Shown here piece after piece: positions 34,590-42,245 of a stretch of 64,000 nt of DNA. A program made the translations under genes and the position numbers. Where the stretch lies: NCBI RefSeq assembly GCF_030123505.1, contig NZ_CP126115.1:6090001-6154000 (forward strand), in the 5' to 3' direction. Below the pieces are notes generated by a model. The model had not been told where the DNA came from. It was given only the letters and a program-made list of their open reading frames with translations, and ran no database searches. Source of the stretch: Neobacillus sp. YX16. GTDB taxonomy: Bacteria > Bacillota > Bacilli > Bacillales > Cytobacillaceae. Each line of letters begins with the position of its first letter. The stretch's first letter is position 1.

Positions 34590-35902
34590 AAAAATTACTG
34601 CTCTTTCTATTCGTTTTCTCTATCACAGTTTGCATCAACCCTGAGAAAAATAATGCTGCCGAAAACTTGCAAGCCATGATCGACAGCTTGGAAGAAGGAG
34701 CAGTTCTGAAGCTTGAGGATAAAACTTATGAAGGCAATATTGTTATCAACAAAGAGTTGACCCTTATTGGAAAGGCAAATACCGTTATTAAGGGTGACGG
34801 AACTGGAAATGTTATCTCCATAAAAGCTCCCAATGTGACCCTTAGGAAGCTGACTGTTACCAATAGCGGCATGGACCGCAACTCACCAGAGGAATATGCA
34901 GGAATTAAGATTCATACCAACGGAAATGTCGTGGAACATATCAAGATCACCGATTCCTTTCACGGAATCTATTTAAGCCAGGCACACGACAATAAAATCT
35001 CCTATGTTGAGATTAAAGGAATGGGCAAAGGGGAAATTGCCGCACAAGGTAATGGAATCCATGTCTATTACGCCAACCATAACCTCTTATCAAATAACAC
35101 CATTGAAGGCACTCGTGATGGAATGTTCTTCGAATATGGTAACAACAATGAAAGCTATGAAAATAATATAAGCGGTACGCGGTACGGTCTGCATTACATG
35201 TATTCAGATGAGAACATTTTTAAGAATAATACCTTTACGATGAATACGGGCGGCGCTGCGGTCATGAATTCCAACCGTCTGCTCCTAGAGGATAACCATT
35301 TTATCGTAAACTATGGAAACCAATCGTTCGGATTATTACTTCTTCAAGCGAATGATAATCAGATAAAAAACAATACTTTTTATATGAACCAAAGAGGTAT
35401 CTACATCGATCAAGCGACAAGAAATACTATTGAAGGAAATAAAATCTCTCAAAACCAAATTGGAATTGAGCTTTGGGCTAGTTCTAACGAACAAGTTTTT
35501 ACAGAAAATCTAATTACCGAAAACACTATTCCTGCCGTGACAATAGGCGGAACAGGAGAAACCAATTTCTGGAGTCATGAAGGCAAAGGAAATGACTGGG
35601 GAAACTCCTTCCCGCTCACTGATTTAAACCAGAACGGCATTGGGGACTTTCCTATAACCTATCGATCATCGTTATATCAATTAATTGAAGACCAAGAATT
35701 ATCTTATTTATTTTTAAAAAGTCCAGCACTCGCTATCTATGAAAAAATGAATTCCGTGCTAATGGATGAAAAAATTATGTTTAATGACCCGCACCCGCTG
35801 GCCGCTGCAAAAAGTAAGAACCATTTCCTGCTAATTGCTGTGATAGGGCTCGCCGCAGTGCTGATTTTAATAAAGGCATGTTATCGTAAATATTATTGTT
35901 AA
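34586..35902 (+). CDS. nosD: NosD, copper-site maturation beta-helix protein
   Basis: Works with the NosFY ABC transporter in assembling the NosZ copper site. The 438-residue protein has a Sec signal (MKKLLLFLFVFSITVCI), then many right-handed beta-helix (CASH-type) repeats rich in Asn (NGIHVYYANHNLLSNNTIEG, NNNESYENNISGTRYGLHYM), and a C-terminal membrane segment (FLLIAVIGLAAVLILIKA) anchoring it outside. The ATG at 34586 overlaps the nosB stop. Confidence 0.93.
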   Translation: MKKLLLFLFVFSITVCINPEKNNAAENLQAMIDSLEEGAVLKLEDKTYEGNIVINKELTLIGKANTVIKGDGTGNVISIKAPNVTLRKLTVTNSGMDRNSPEEYAGIKIHTNGNVVEHIKITDSFHGIYLSQAHDNKISYVEIKGMGKGEIAAQGNGIHVYYANHNLLSNNTIEGTRDGMFFEYGNNNESYENNISGTRYGLHYMYSDENIFKNNTFTMNTGGAAVMNSNRLLLEDNHFIVNYGNQSFGLLLLQANDNQIKNNTFYMNQRGIYIDQATRNTIEGNKISQNQIGIELWASSNEQVFTENLITENTIPAVTIGGTGETNFWSHEGKGNDWGNSFPLTDLNQNGIGDFPITYRSSLYQLIEDQELSYLFLKSPALAIYEKMNSVLMDEKIMFNDPHPLAAAKSKNHFLLIAVIGLAAVLILIKACYRKYYC

Positions 35903-35969
35903 AATCCTAAAGCCGATTTTAACGTGGAAGTATCTATTTTAGCGACGTAATTGCGTTAGCTTGCTCTTT

Positions 35970-36000
35970 TCTCATTAATTATTCACATAATTTAATGAGA
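35970..36000. promoter_or_regulatory. Dyad between nosD and nosY
   Basis: Perfect 9-bp inverted arms TCTCATTAA and TTAATGAGA separated by 13 bp, in the 178-bp gap before nosY. The gap could hold a second promoter for nosYF; the binding factor is unknown. Confidence 0.4.
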
Positions 36001-36080
36001 ATCAATTAATCCATCATAATGATATTTCAAATCGCTATAAAGTTGAAGAAAAGAGACTTACTAAAAGGGAGACATCTACT

Positions 36081-36878
36081 ATGCATTACATTTGGAAGGA
36101 ATGGAAGGAAAATATAAGAGGAAAAGGACTATGGCTCGCCTTAAGCATCATTGTTCTCATTTCGGTCAGCATCTTGTTTCGTTCCACTGCCCTTTCATTT
36201 GATAAAGGCTACTATGTTCTCTTAATTAATTTGTTTGACACAATCATTTACTTTATCCCGATACTCTGTTTGTTTATTGGCGCCTTTTCCATCTTTCAAG
36301 AAAAGGAACAAAAGACGTTAATCATGCTTCTGACAAAAAAAGATTCTTATGCAAGCTTTTTATTGCGAAAAAGTTTAGGGCTTTATGCCGTCGTCCTTAT
36401 ACCAATCCTGGTCTGGTTTTTTCTCTATTTATTATTACTCAAGTTTAATTTCCAGCTGGATATGAAGGCGTATTTCATCTTTATTTTAGCAATTGTGACC
36501 TTGTCGCTGGTGTTCCTGCAGATAGGAGCAGCAATCGGCAGCTTCAGCTCTTCCAGAATGCAGATTATCGGCTATACAATCTTTGTTTGGTTTTACTTTT
36601 TCTTCTTGCACGACTTTATTTTGCTCTCGTTTTTACCTGATGTTACCCATGAAAATGTAAAATTATTTTCGTCACTGTATTTCTTAAATCCACTGCAGTC
36701 TGTTCGAATGTTCTTAGAAACCGGAATGGGCGTTTATTCATTTGGTCATATGTCACGGCTTCTACAGGCTTTCATGTGGACAAAACCAGCATTCTTCTTG
36801 CTTTTTAATCTAGTATTTTGGCTCATTGCTTCCATCATCACAGCAAGTGTTTTTCACCGTAAGGAGGGATTTGAATGA
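36081..36878 (+). CDS. nosY: NosY, ABC-type permease of the nos cluster
   Basis: Membrane partner of NosF. The 265-residue protein has about six hydrophobic segments (15-33, 50-70, 100-122, 132-155, 165-185, 240-258). AAGGGAG lies upstream of the ATG. It overlaps nosF by 4 bp (ATGA), so subunits are translated together. ABC-2-type permeases of this family are thought to supply a sulfur species for the CuZ site. Confidence 0.9.
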   Translation: MHYIWKEWKENIRGKGLWLALSIIVLISVSILFRSTALSFDKGYYVLLINLFDTIIYFIPILCLFIGAFSIFQEKEQKTLIMLLTKKDSYASFLLRKSLGLYAVVLIPILVWFFLYLLLLKFNFQLDMKAYFIFILAIVTLSLVFLQIGAAIGSFSSSRMQIIGYTIFVWFYFFFLHDFILLSFLPDVTHENVKLFSSLYFLNPLQSVRMFLETGMGVYSFGHMSRLLQAFMWTKPAFFLLFNLVFWLIASIITASVFHRKEGFE

Positions 36879-37552
36879 TAACAGTCTCCAATTTAAACCA
36901 ATCCTTCGGGAAAAAATTAATTCTGGAGTCTATCAATATTGAAATTAATAAACATGAAATTTGTGCCCTTGTTGGACGTAATGGTGCTGGAAAGTCCACT
37001 TTTATCAACAGTCTTCTTGGGCTCCTTCCAGTCAAACAAGGCACCATTAGCATTAACGGAGTTAAAGTGACCAAGAAAAATCATGACTGGAAAAAAGCGA
37101 TTGCGTATCTGCCGGAAAAATTTCAACTTTATCCGATGCTGACGGGTCTCGAGAACATTACCTTCTTTGCCGAGGCGGTTGGAAAGACAGTAGATCAAGG
37201 ACGTATCGAGAGTGTCCTTAAGTCGGTAAGCTTATGGGAGGACCGCACAGTTCAGGTGAAGAAGTATTCAAAAGGCATGCTGCAGCGCCTTGGGTTGGCC
37301 ATCACCCTCTATCAGGATTCAAGTATTCTGATTCTTGATGAGCCTACCAGCGGGATTGACCCAATGGGACGAAAGGAAATCTTAGAGGTGTTAAAATCAC
37401 TTCAAGATAAGACCATCCTGCTCTCTTCCCACCATCTTGATGAGATTAAACAGGTTTGTACACATGTCGCTTATTTAAATAATGGTAAAATGGAGAAATA
37501 CACTGTGGAGGAATTTTTACAAACACATAATCTTGGAGGAATTGAATCATGA
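36875..37552 (+). CDS. nosF: NosF, ABC-type ATPase of the nos cluster
   Basis: ATP-hydrolysing subunit partnering NosY and NosD. The 225-residue protein has Walker A GRNGAGKST, a signature variant YSKGMLQRLGLA, Walker B LILDEPTSG and the switch His in LLSSHHLDE. It overlaps both nosY and the downstream lipoprotein gene by 4 bp. Confidence 0.93.
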   Translation: MITVSNLNQSFGKKLILESINIEINKHEICALVGRNGAGKSTFINSLLGLLPVKQGTISINGVKVTKKNHDWKKAIAYLPEKFQLYPMLTGLENITFFAEAVGKTVDQGRIESVLKSVSLWEDRTVQVKKYSKGMLQRLGLAITLYQDSSILILDEPTSGIDPMGRKEILEVLKSLQDKTILLSSHHLDEIKQVCTHVAYLNNGKMEKYTVEEFLQTHNLGGIES

Positions 37553-38451
37553 AAAAACTGATGAGGCTGACCGCACTGCTGCTTTTAGCTGTACTTGCAG
37601 GCTGTAGTGCAGACCCTGAGTATAGCGTTGAAGTGGTAAAACCAATCTATCAACTAGCAGATAAAGAAATGCCTTTTGTAATAAAGGTTGCAGAAAAAGA
37701 TGAGGCAGCAACTGGGCTTAACGTTTCGGCTGAGTTTTCAATGACCAATATGGATCACGGCACAACGGAAGTGAAACTAACGGAAAAAGAAAATGGGATT
37801 TATTCTGGGAAAGTCGAACTCCCAATGGCCGGAAAATATGAAATTTTCTTTGTATTAGAAAGAGATGGAAAAAAGGCAGACAAGGTCATTAATTATGAGG
37901 TCAAAGAGTCAGAAGGCGTTGCTTCGATTAACGGAGAATGGATTACTAATGAGGATATAGAGTTTTATAAGTTTATCAACTATCTCCAGCTTGCCATCAA
38001 CCGTGAAACCGACCAAAAGCGCTACACAGGCGATCAGCTAAAGGAAGCACTATCCTACTGGGAGTCACAAGAAAAACTGGTTGAAGACCAAAATCAATTA
38101 GTAACACAAATTATCCGCCTCCGCGCAATGGCGATGCTCGCTGAAGAAAAGGGACACACCGCGACCGGTGCGGAAGTTGAAACAGAAATCAATAAGGTCC
38201 GCGACCAATACAGCCAGTTTGAATCCGCGAAGGCCATAATCAACGAATACGGAGAAGATAAATTTTGGGAAATTGAAAAGCAGCAATACCAGCTCATCGT
38301 CCTATCCCAAAAAGTACAAAAAGACATCATCGAAAAAGTAAAAAAAGAAAACCCTGAAATGGCCCAACAAGAAATCAACTTCCAAGCCCAAAAACAATAC
38401 GAAGAACTGCTAGTATCGCAGGTTAACTCAATGGAAATAGTTATCCTTTAA
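37549..38451 (+). CDS. Lipoprotein with YtkA-like and SurA-N-like domains, at the nosL position
   Basis: 300 residues, translationally coupled to nosF (ATGA overlap). Lipobox LAGC with Cys19. Residues about 25-118 look like a YtkA/FixH-type beta domain with FSMTNMDHG (Met65, Met68, His70) and Met93 as potential copper ligands. Residues about 123-300 look like the N-terminal helical domain of SurA/PrsA-type chaperones (ASINGEWITNEDIEFYKFI ...), without a following parvulin domain. It is not a NosL sequence. A role in copper delivery or extracellular folding of NosZ is inference from its place in the operon. Confidence 0.8.
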   Translation: MKKLMRLTALLLLAVLAGCSADPEYSVEVVKPIYQLADKEMPFVIKVAEKDEAATGLNVSAEFSMTNMDHGTTEVKLTEKENGIYSGKVELPMAGKYEIFFVLERDGKKADKVINYEVKESEGVASINGEWITNEDIEFYKFINYLQLAINRETDQKRYTGDQLKEALSYWESQEKLVEDQNQLVTQIIRLRAMAMLAEEKGHTATGAEVETEINKVRDQYSQFESAKAIINEYGEDKFWEIEKQQYQLIVLSQKVQKDIIEKVKKENPEMAQQEINFQAQKQYEELLVSQVNSMEIVIL

Positions 38452-38474
38452 CGATGACATCGTATACGGTGACA

Positions 38475-38531
38475 GGCACCAAATATACAAAAAAGCGCCT
38501 TTATGCAGCGCTTTTTTGTATATTTGGTGCC
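38475..38531. terminator. Very long bidirectional terminator (24-bp perfect stem)
   Basis: Arms 38475-38498 and 38508-38531 are exact complements over 24 bp with a 9-nt loop, and include AAAAAAGCGC/GCGCTTTTTT. The left arm shares the GGCACC end of the recurrent 13-mer (38468-38480). It ends the nos operon and the convergent small gene. Confidence 0.9.
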
Positions 38532-38536
38532 TTTTA

Positions 38537-38770
38537 TTAGTCTTCGGGTGTGTTGATGATTTTTAGGGTTTTGAAGCCGAGGTTGATTTTGTAGTTTAGG
38601 TTCCAGTTTGCGCCATGGATTTCGATTTCGTTTTCTTGAAGGGTAAATCTGAGCATGACGTCATTGTCTTCGTCGATGATGGCGTAGGAGTTTTTGTTTG
38701 TATAGATTTGATAGGTTGGATGAGCAATTAGTGTCCACCCATATTGTAATTTATTGCTTTTTGTCGTCAT
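38537..38770 (-). CDS. Small hypothetical protein
   Basis: 77 residues, not recognised. Predicted mostly beta, with aromatic and hydrophobic alternation (WTLIAHPTYQIYTNKNSYAI, IEIHGANWNLNYKINLGF). No signal or membrane segment. The ATG at 38770 has AAAGG about 10 nt upstream; a GTG two codons earlier is possible. It follows the lipoprotein dehydrogenase-like gene on the same strand by 22 bp, so it may be co-transcribed with it. Confidence 0.65.
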   Translation of the reverse strand: MTTKSNKLQYGWTLIAHPTYQIYTNKNSYAIIDEDNDVMLRFTLQENEIEIHGANWNLNYKINLGFKTLKIINTPED

Positions 38771-38792
38771 ATTCACACCAGCCTTTACCCAT

Positions 38793-39872
38793 TTAGTTCA
38801 AATTGGTTAACAATACTCGGTACAATTTGTCATCCTTTTCATCAGGGTTCCCTCTGCCATCTGTATTGTTGCTGACAAAATAGAGGTATTCACCATCAAC
38901 AAACACATCACGAATCCTCCCTAATCCCGTAATAACCGGACTTGCAATGTTCTTGCCTAACTCGAATTCTCTGACTGCATTCCCTCTAAGTGTTGCAGCA
39001 TACAACGTATCATCGTGGGCCGCCAATCCTGAAGGTGCCCAGGTTTCATCACCTGAATGAAACAATGATGTCTCCATACTGGCTTTACTTTCATTTCCTT
39101 CAATTACCGGCCAACCATAATTTGCACCTGGTTTTATCAAATTGATTTCATCATGTGCTGATTGACCATGCTCACTCGAATATAAGGTATCGCCAATCCA
39201 CACAAGCCCCTGAGGATTACGATGACCATAGCTATAAACGTAGGAATTCTCAAAAGGATTATCCTCCGGAATACTGCCATCCAAATTCATTCTTAGAATC
39301 TTTCCGTTCAAGGACCTCTGGTCTTGCGCGAGTTCTGGTGTAGTGGCGTCGCCAGTAGTAATATACAGCTTCCCATCCGGTCCAATCTTCAACCGACCGC
39401 CATGATGATAGGCAGCACTCGGAATCATGTCTAGAAGTATTCGTTCCTCTGTCCACTTGTTCCCCTCAAGCCCGAGAACAACGACTCTGTTAAACTGCCC
39501 CTGTCCATTCTCATACGTATAGTAGGCAAACGCCTTTTGATTATCAGCAAACCCCGGATTGAGAACAAAGCCAAGCAGTCCGGCTTCCGCTGCTTTCGCA
39601 AGCGGTTTTTCCAAAGCAACTTGTTGTCGTTCCATTTTTCCATTATCAATTTTCACGATATTTCCTGTTCGTTCACTCACGTAAAAAACCTGATTTACCT
39701 TATTAATAGACCAGGGAACCCGTAACTCTTCAGCGACCACTTCAATCTCTGGCTGAAGGACAACTGCTTCATCCTCTTGTTGGTCTCTAGGCTTCAGATT
39801 TTCTTTTTCAAAAAGAGAACAACCTGACATCAACAGTATCATCGATAATAAAATGGAACCCACTTTGACCAT
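38793..39872 (-). CDS. PQQ-dependent sugar dehydrogenase-like lipoprotein
   Basis: 359-residue extracytoplasmic lipoprotein (lipobox LMSGC, Cys18) of the soluble glucose/sorbosone dehydrogenase beta-propeller family. Motifs: VPWSINKVNQVFYVSERTGN, EAGLLGFVLNPGFADN, YHHGGRLKIGPDGKLYITTGDA and YSYGHRNPQGLVW, with the His of HHGGR and GHRNPQG as typical active-site residues. Substrate and cofactor in Bacillus relatives are unclear. GGAAAGGAAGAG precedes the ATG. Confidence 0.88.
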   Translation of the reverse strand: MVKVGSILLSMILLMSGCSLFEKENLKPRDQQEDEAVVLQPEIEVVAEELRVPWSINKVNQVFYVSERTGNIVKIDNGKMERQQVALEKPLAKAAEAGLLGFVLNPGFADNQKAFAYYTYENGQGQFNRVVVLGLEGNKWTEERILLDMIPSAAYHHGGRLKIGPDGKLYITTGDATTPELAQDQRSLNGKILRMNLDGSIPEDNPFENSYVYSYGHRNPQGLVWIGDTLYSSEHGQSAHDEINLIKPGANYGWPVIEGNESKASMETSLFHSGDETWAPSGLAAHDDTLYAATLRGNAVREFELGKNIASPVITGLGRIRDVFVDGEYLYFVSNNTDGRGNPDEKDDKLYRVLLTNLN

Positions 39873-39887
39873 CAGTCTCTTCCTTTC

Positions 39888-40742
39888 CTATAAAACTTCC
39901 AGTATTGCCTTTGCTACTCCATGTTCATCATTTGTAGCGGTAATCACATCACAAAGAGTTTTTATTTCATAATCGGCATTCCCCATTGCGACCGCTCTAC
40001 CGACTCTTTCCAGCATGGAGACGTCATTAAAACTATCACCCATCGCCATTGTTTCTGAAATGTCGATTCCTTTTGATTGAACAAACGTTTCTAACGCAAT
40101 TCCTTTTTGAGCATTTCGATGAGTTATTTCCAAATTGTTATGGCCAGAACTGGACACTTCCAACTCTGTTAATTCTTCAAGTGCATTTGCTGCAGCTTCA
40201 CGCCTGTCTGAATCAATCGCAAATCCAAAAAGCTTATAAATTTGGTGTGCTTCATCATTAAATAAAAGATCATAACTTTCAACCTGATGGACCAAACCAT
40301 TACGAGTGCGGGCTTCTGCTCGTTTAACCACATCTTCAGGTTTCACATCAGGATTGGCACTAACGACAATATCAACTATAATGGCCACGGCTTTATTAGG
40401 ATCTAGCGAGTATGTACCCTGGTTTGTATAGACTTCAAAATAGATATCCTTTTCCATTAGCTTTTCCGCAGCTTTTTTGGCTACGTGCTTTTCAATTGGT
40501 GTAGCAGATAAAATTTCTCCTTCTTTTGTGCGGACTTCTGCACCATTTACACCAATGACAGGGCAATGTAAATCTGCTTCATCTAGGATAAATCGAACCT
40601 CTTGAAAAGATCTCCCAGTTGCTATTACTACTTCAATTCCCTGTGACTGGGCTTTTAGAATCGCTTCTTTATTTTCCTGACTAACTTGTTGATACGAATT
40701 TAATAAAGTACCATCCATATCTGACGCAATACACTTAATCAT
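39888..40742 (-). CDS. Cof-type HAD-superfamily phosphatase
   Basis: 284-residue sugar-phosphate or nucleotide phosphatase-like protein. HAD motif I is DMDGTLLN with the Asp nucleophile, motif II ATGRSF, and motif IV GDSFNDVSML. A C2-type cap lies between. The ATG at 40742 has AGGTGA upstream; a GTG three codons earlier is rejected. The substrate cannot be told from sequence. It lies just upstream of the dehydrogenase-like lipoprotein on the same strand (15-bp gap). Confidence 0.9.
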   Translation of the reverse strand: MIKCIASDMDGTLLNSYQQVSQENKEAILKAQSQGIEVVIATGRSFQEVRFILDEADLHCPVIGVNGAEVRTKEGEILSATPIEKHVAKKAAEKLMEKDIYFEVYTNQGTYSLDPNKAVAIIVDIVVSANPDVKPEDVVKRAEARTRNGLVHQVESYDLLFNDEAHQIYKLFGFAIDSDRREAAANALEELTELEVSSSGHNNLEITHRNAQKGIALETFVQSKGIDISETMAMGDSFNDVSMLERVGRAVAMGNADYEIKTLCDVITATNDEHGVAKAILEVL

Positions 40743-40813
40743 GCAGTTCACCTATTTCTATTTTTTGTTACTGCCATCTTATCAGATATCCGCTTCCAGT
40801 TTCACCATTTTGC

Positions 40814-41488
40814 TCATGAAAGATACTTGCTGCCTTCTCTTATACTTAACGGAGCAAGCTCGTTTCCTTCAATAAATGCCTTAACAGACTCAGGGTTTGT
40901 TTTCGAGTATTCCCTCAATGCCCAGCCGATGGCTTTTTGAATGAAGAATTCCTTGCTATCGGCATTTTTAACCATGTATTTATAGAGAAGTGCTTCATTC
41001 GTTTCATTCTTATATTTTAATTGAAAGAGGATCGAAGCTCTCCGCAGCCAAAAGTTATCATGTATCGACCAATGATTAATGTTCTCTTCGACAAGTTCAG
41101 GATATTTCCGAGCAAGCTCTCCAACTAGAGGAGCAATAGAATCCACACTATCCCACCAAGATTTTGTCGTGATCAATCTTTCAAGCAATAGTATCGTGTC
41201 CTTTGGCATTTTCTTTATGAATTTTCCGATATATGTAATAGCAGTATATTGATATTCTCTTTGATCCTTATCCCAAAGACCTTCTACGATATCCTTGTTA
41301 AATTCCTCTTTCAGTATTCCTGTCTCTTTAAAAAATTGCTTTTCCAGCTCTTTTCGGAGCGGTGACTTAATTCCTAAGAACGGGAAATGATCTTTCATAT
41401 ATTTTTTCATAGGTCCAGCATTATCATCATTTCGATGCTCTTCAAACATAGCAGTTAGTTGTTCTATTTCATTTTTCAAAATTCCCAC
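40814..41488 (-). CDS. DNA alkylation repair enzyme (AlkD-like)
   Basis: 224-residue HEAT-like-repeat glycosylase family, which removes bulky or cationic alkylated bases in characterised relatives. Segments typical of the family: GIKSPLRKELEKQFF, LLERLITTKSWWDSVDSIAP, DNFWLRRASILFQLKY and FFIQKAIGWALREYSKTNP. The start ATG is preceded by TAGGAGTGGG. It is probably monocistronic. Confidence 0.9.
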   Translation of the reverse strand: MGILKNEIEQLTAMFEEHRNDDNAGPMKKYMKDHFPFLGIKSPLRKELEKQFFKETGILKEEFNKDIVEGLWDKDQREYQYTAITYIGKFIKKMPKDTILLLERLITTKSWWDSVDSIAPLVGELARKYPELVEENINHWSIHDNFWLRRASILFQLKYKNETNEALLYKYMVKNADSKEFFIQKAIGWALREYSKTNPESVKAFIEGNELAPLSIREGSKYLS

Positions 41489-41625
41489 TCCTAAAAAATC
41501 ACTATAGTGCTATTTTAGCTCTTTTAATAATTCTATAAACCCGCACTATTCCCTCTATTAAAATGCATAATGACTGCCCTAAATGCCAAACTAAACTGTA
41601 CCGAAGGATGAAAGGAGAGGATTCT

Positions 41626-41781
41626 ATGACGAAAAAGGTTAATAAAGGCAGTAAAAACCAAAATTCGCCTCAGGCAGGTCATGCAGAGGCTGAATTCGCA
41701 AGTGAATTTGTCAGCGGAGATAACAGCAAGGGCAATAAGCGAAATAAAGGTCAGCAAAGCAAAACAAATCCGCATGAATAG
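41626..41781 (+). CDS. Gamma-type small acid-soluble spore protein
   Basis: 51 residues, very polar, with AEAEFASEFVSG; the EFASE block is the germination-protease recognition motif of gamma-type SASPs, and the Asn/Gln/Lys-rich flanks fit. Only one motif is present, shorter than B. subtilis SspE, which has two. AAAGGAGAGG is upstream of the ATG; a longer frame is rejected. Gamma SASPs serve as an amino-acid store in spores. The stop is immediately followed by an R1 remnant. Confidence 0.82.
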   Translation: MTKKVNKGSKNQNSPQAGHAEAEFASEFVSGDNSKGNKRNKGQQSKTNPHE

Positions 41782-41847
41782 AAACGCGGAAGGCGCCTGC
41801 TTATCGGCGACAGCATAAGACGAGCCGATGGCGCCTGGAGCTAGACA
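41782..41847 (+). repeat. Dispersed R1 repeat, internally deleted, abutting the SASP stop
   Basis: GAAACGCGGAAGGCGCC ... GCATAAGACGAGCCG ... GGAGCTAGACAG, 66 bp, begins at the base after the TAG stop and runs in the same direction as the gene. Confidence 0.75.
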
Positions 41848-41882
41848 GTTATCTAAGTTCAAGGTTTCATACTTATTTTGTA

Positions 41883-41923
41883 AAAGAGAGTCGGCGTTCC
41901 ACTTAGGAAGGCCGACTCTCTTT
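41883..41923. terminator. Bidirectional terminator
   Basis: AAAGAGAGTCGGC ... GCCGACTCTCTTT stem, 13 bp, between the SASP gene and the convergent small gene. Confidence 0.9.
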
Positions 41924-41925
41924 GG

Positions 41926-42132
41926 CTATTGAGGGGTAGAAATGGCAGCTGGAGAAGTACGTATGTCTTTATTTCCTTCATTATTGAACTGATTTTGTAA
42001 ATCTATGTTAGCTCTTTCTGCTTCTGATTGTGCCTCAACGGGGGCATGAACCTTTCCATCTTCCAATTGTCTATTGATTTCAATATTCGCTTCTACAGTA
42101 TCATTTGCTGAATTTGGGTCACTTTTCACAGT
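41926..42132 (-). CDS. Small hypothetical acidic protein
   Basis: About 68 residues, not recognised; rich in Asn, Asp, Glu and Gln with no hydrophobic core segment (ANDTVEANIEINRQLEDGKV, QSEAERANIDLQNQFN). The GTG at 42132 is favoured because GATGGAG lies 9 nt upstream; an ATG four codons earlier has no ribosome site. The composition resembles small spore-associated or stress proteins, but no function is claimed. Confidence 0.6.
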   Translation of the reverse strand, partial: TVKSDPNSANDTVEANIEINRQLEDGKVHAPVEAQSEAERANIDLQNQFNNEGNKDIRTSPAAISTPQ

Positions 42133-42245
42133 AAACATCTCCATCTATCATTTGTTATAGAACATACTGTTATCTTTCCCAGCCAGCACATAAGTATCAC
42201 AAAAAACTGTCCCTATTCGAGACAGTTGATATATTGCTCCTTTTC

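Noticed and set aside
39155..39725. Several ORFs over 60 residues antisense to the dehydrogenase-like lipoprotein gene
   Set aside because: Shadows of a long, family-recognisable reading frame.
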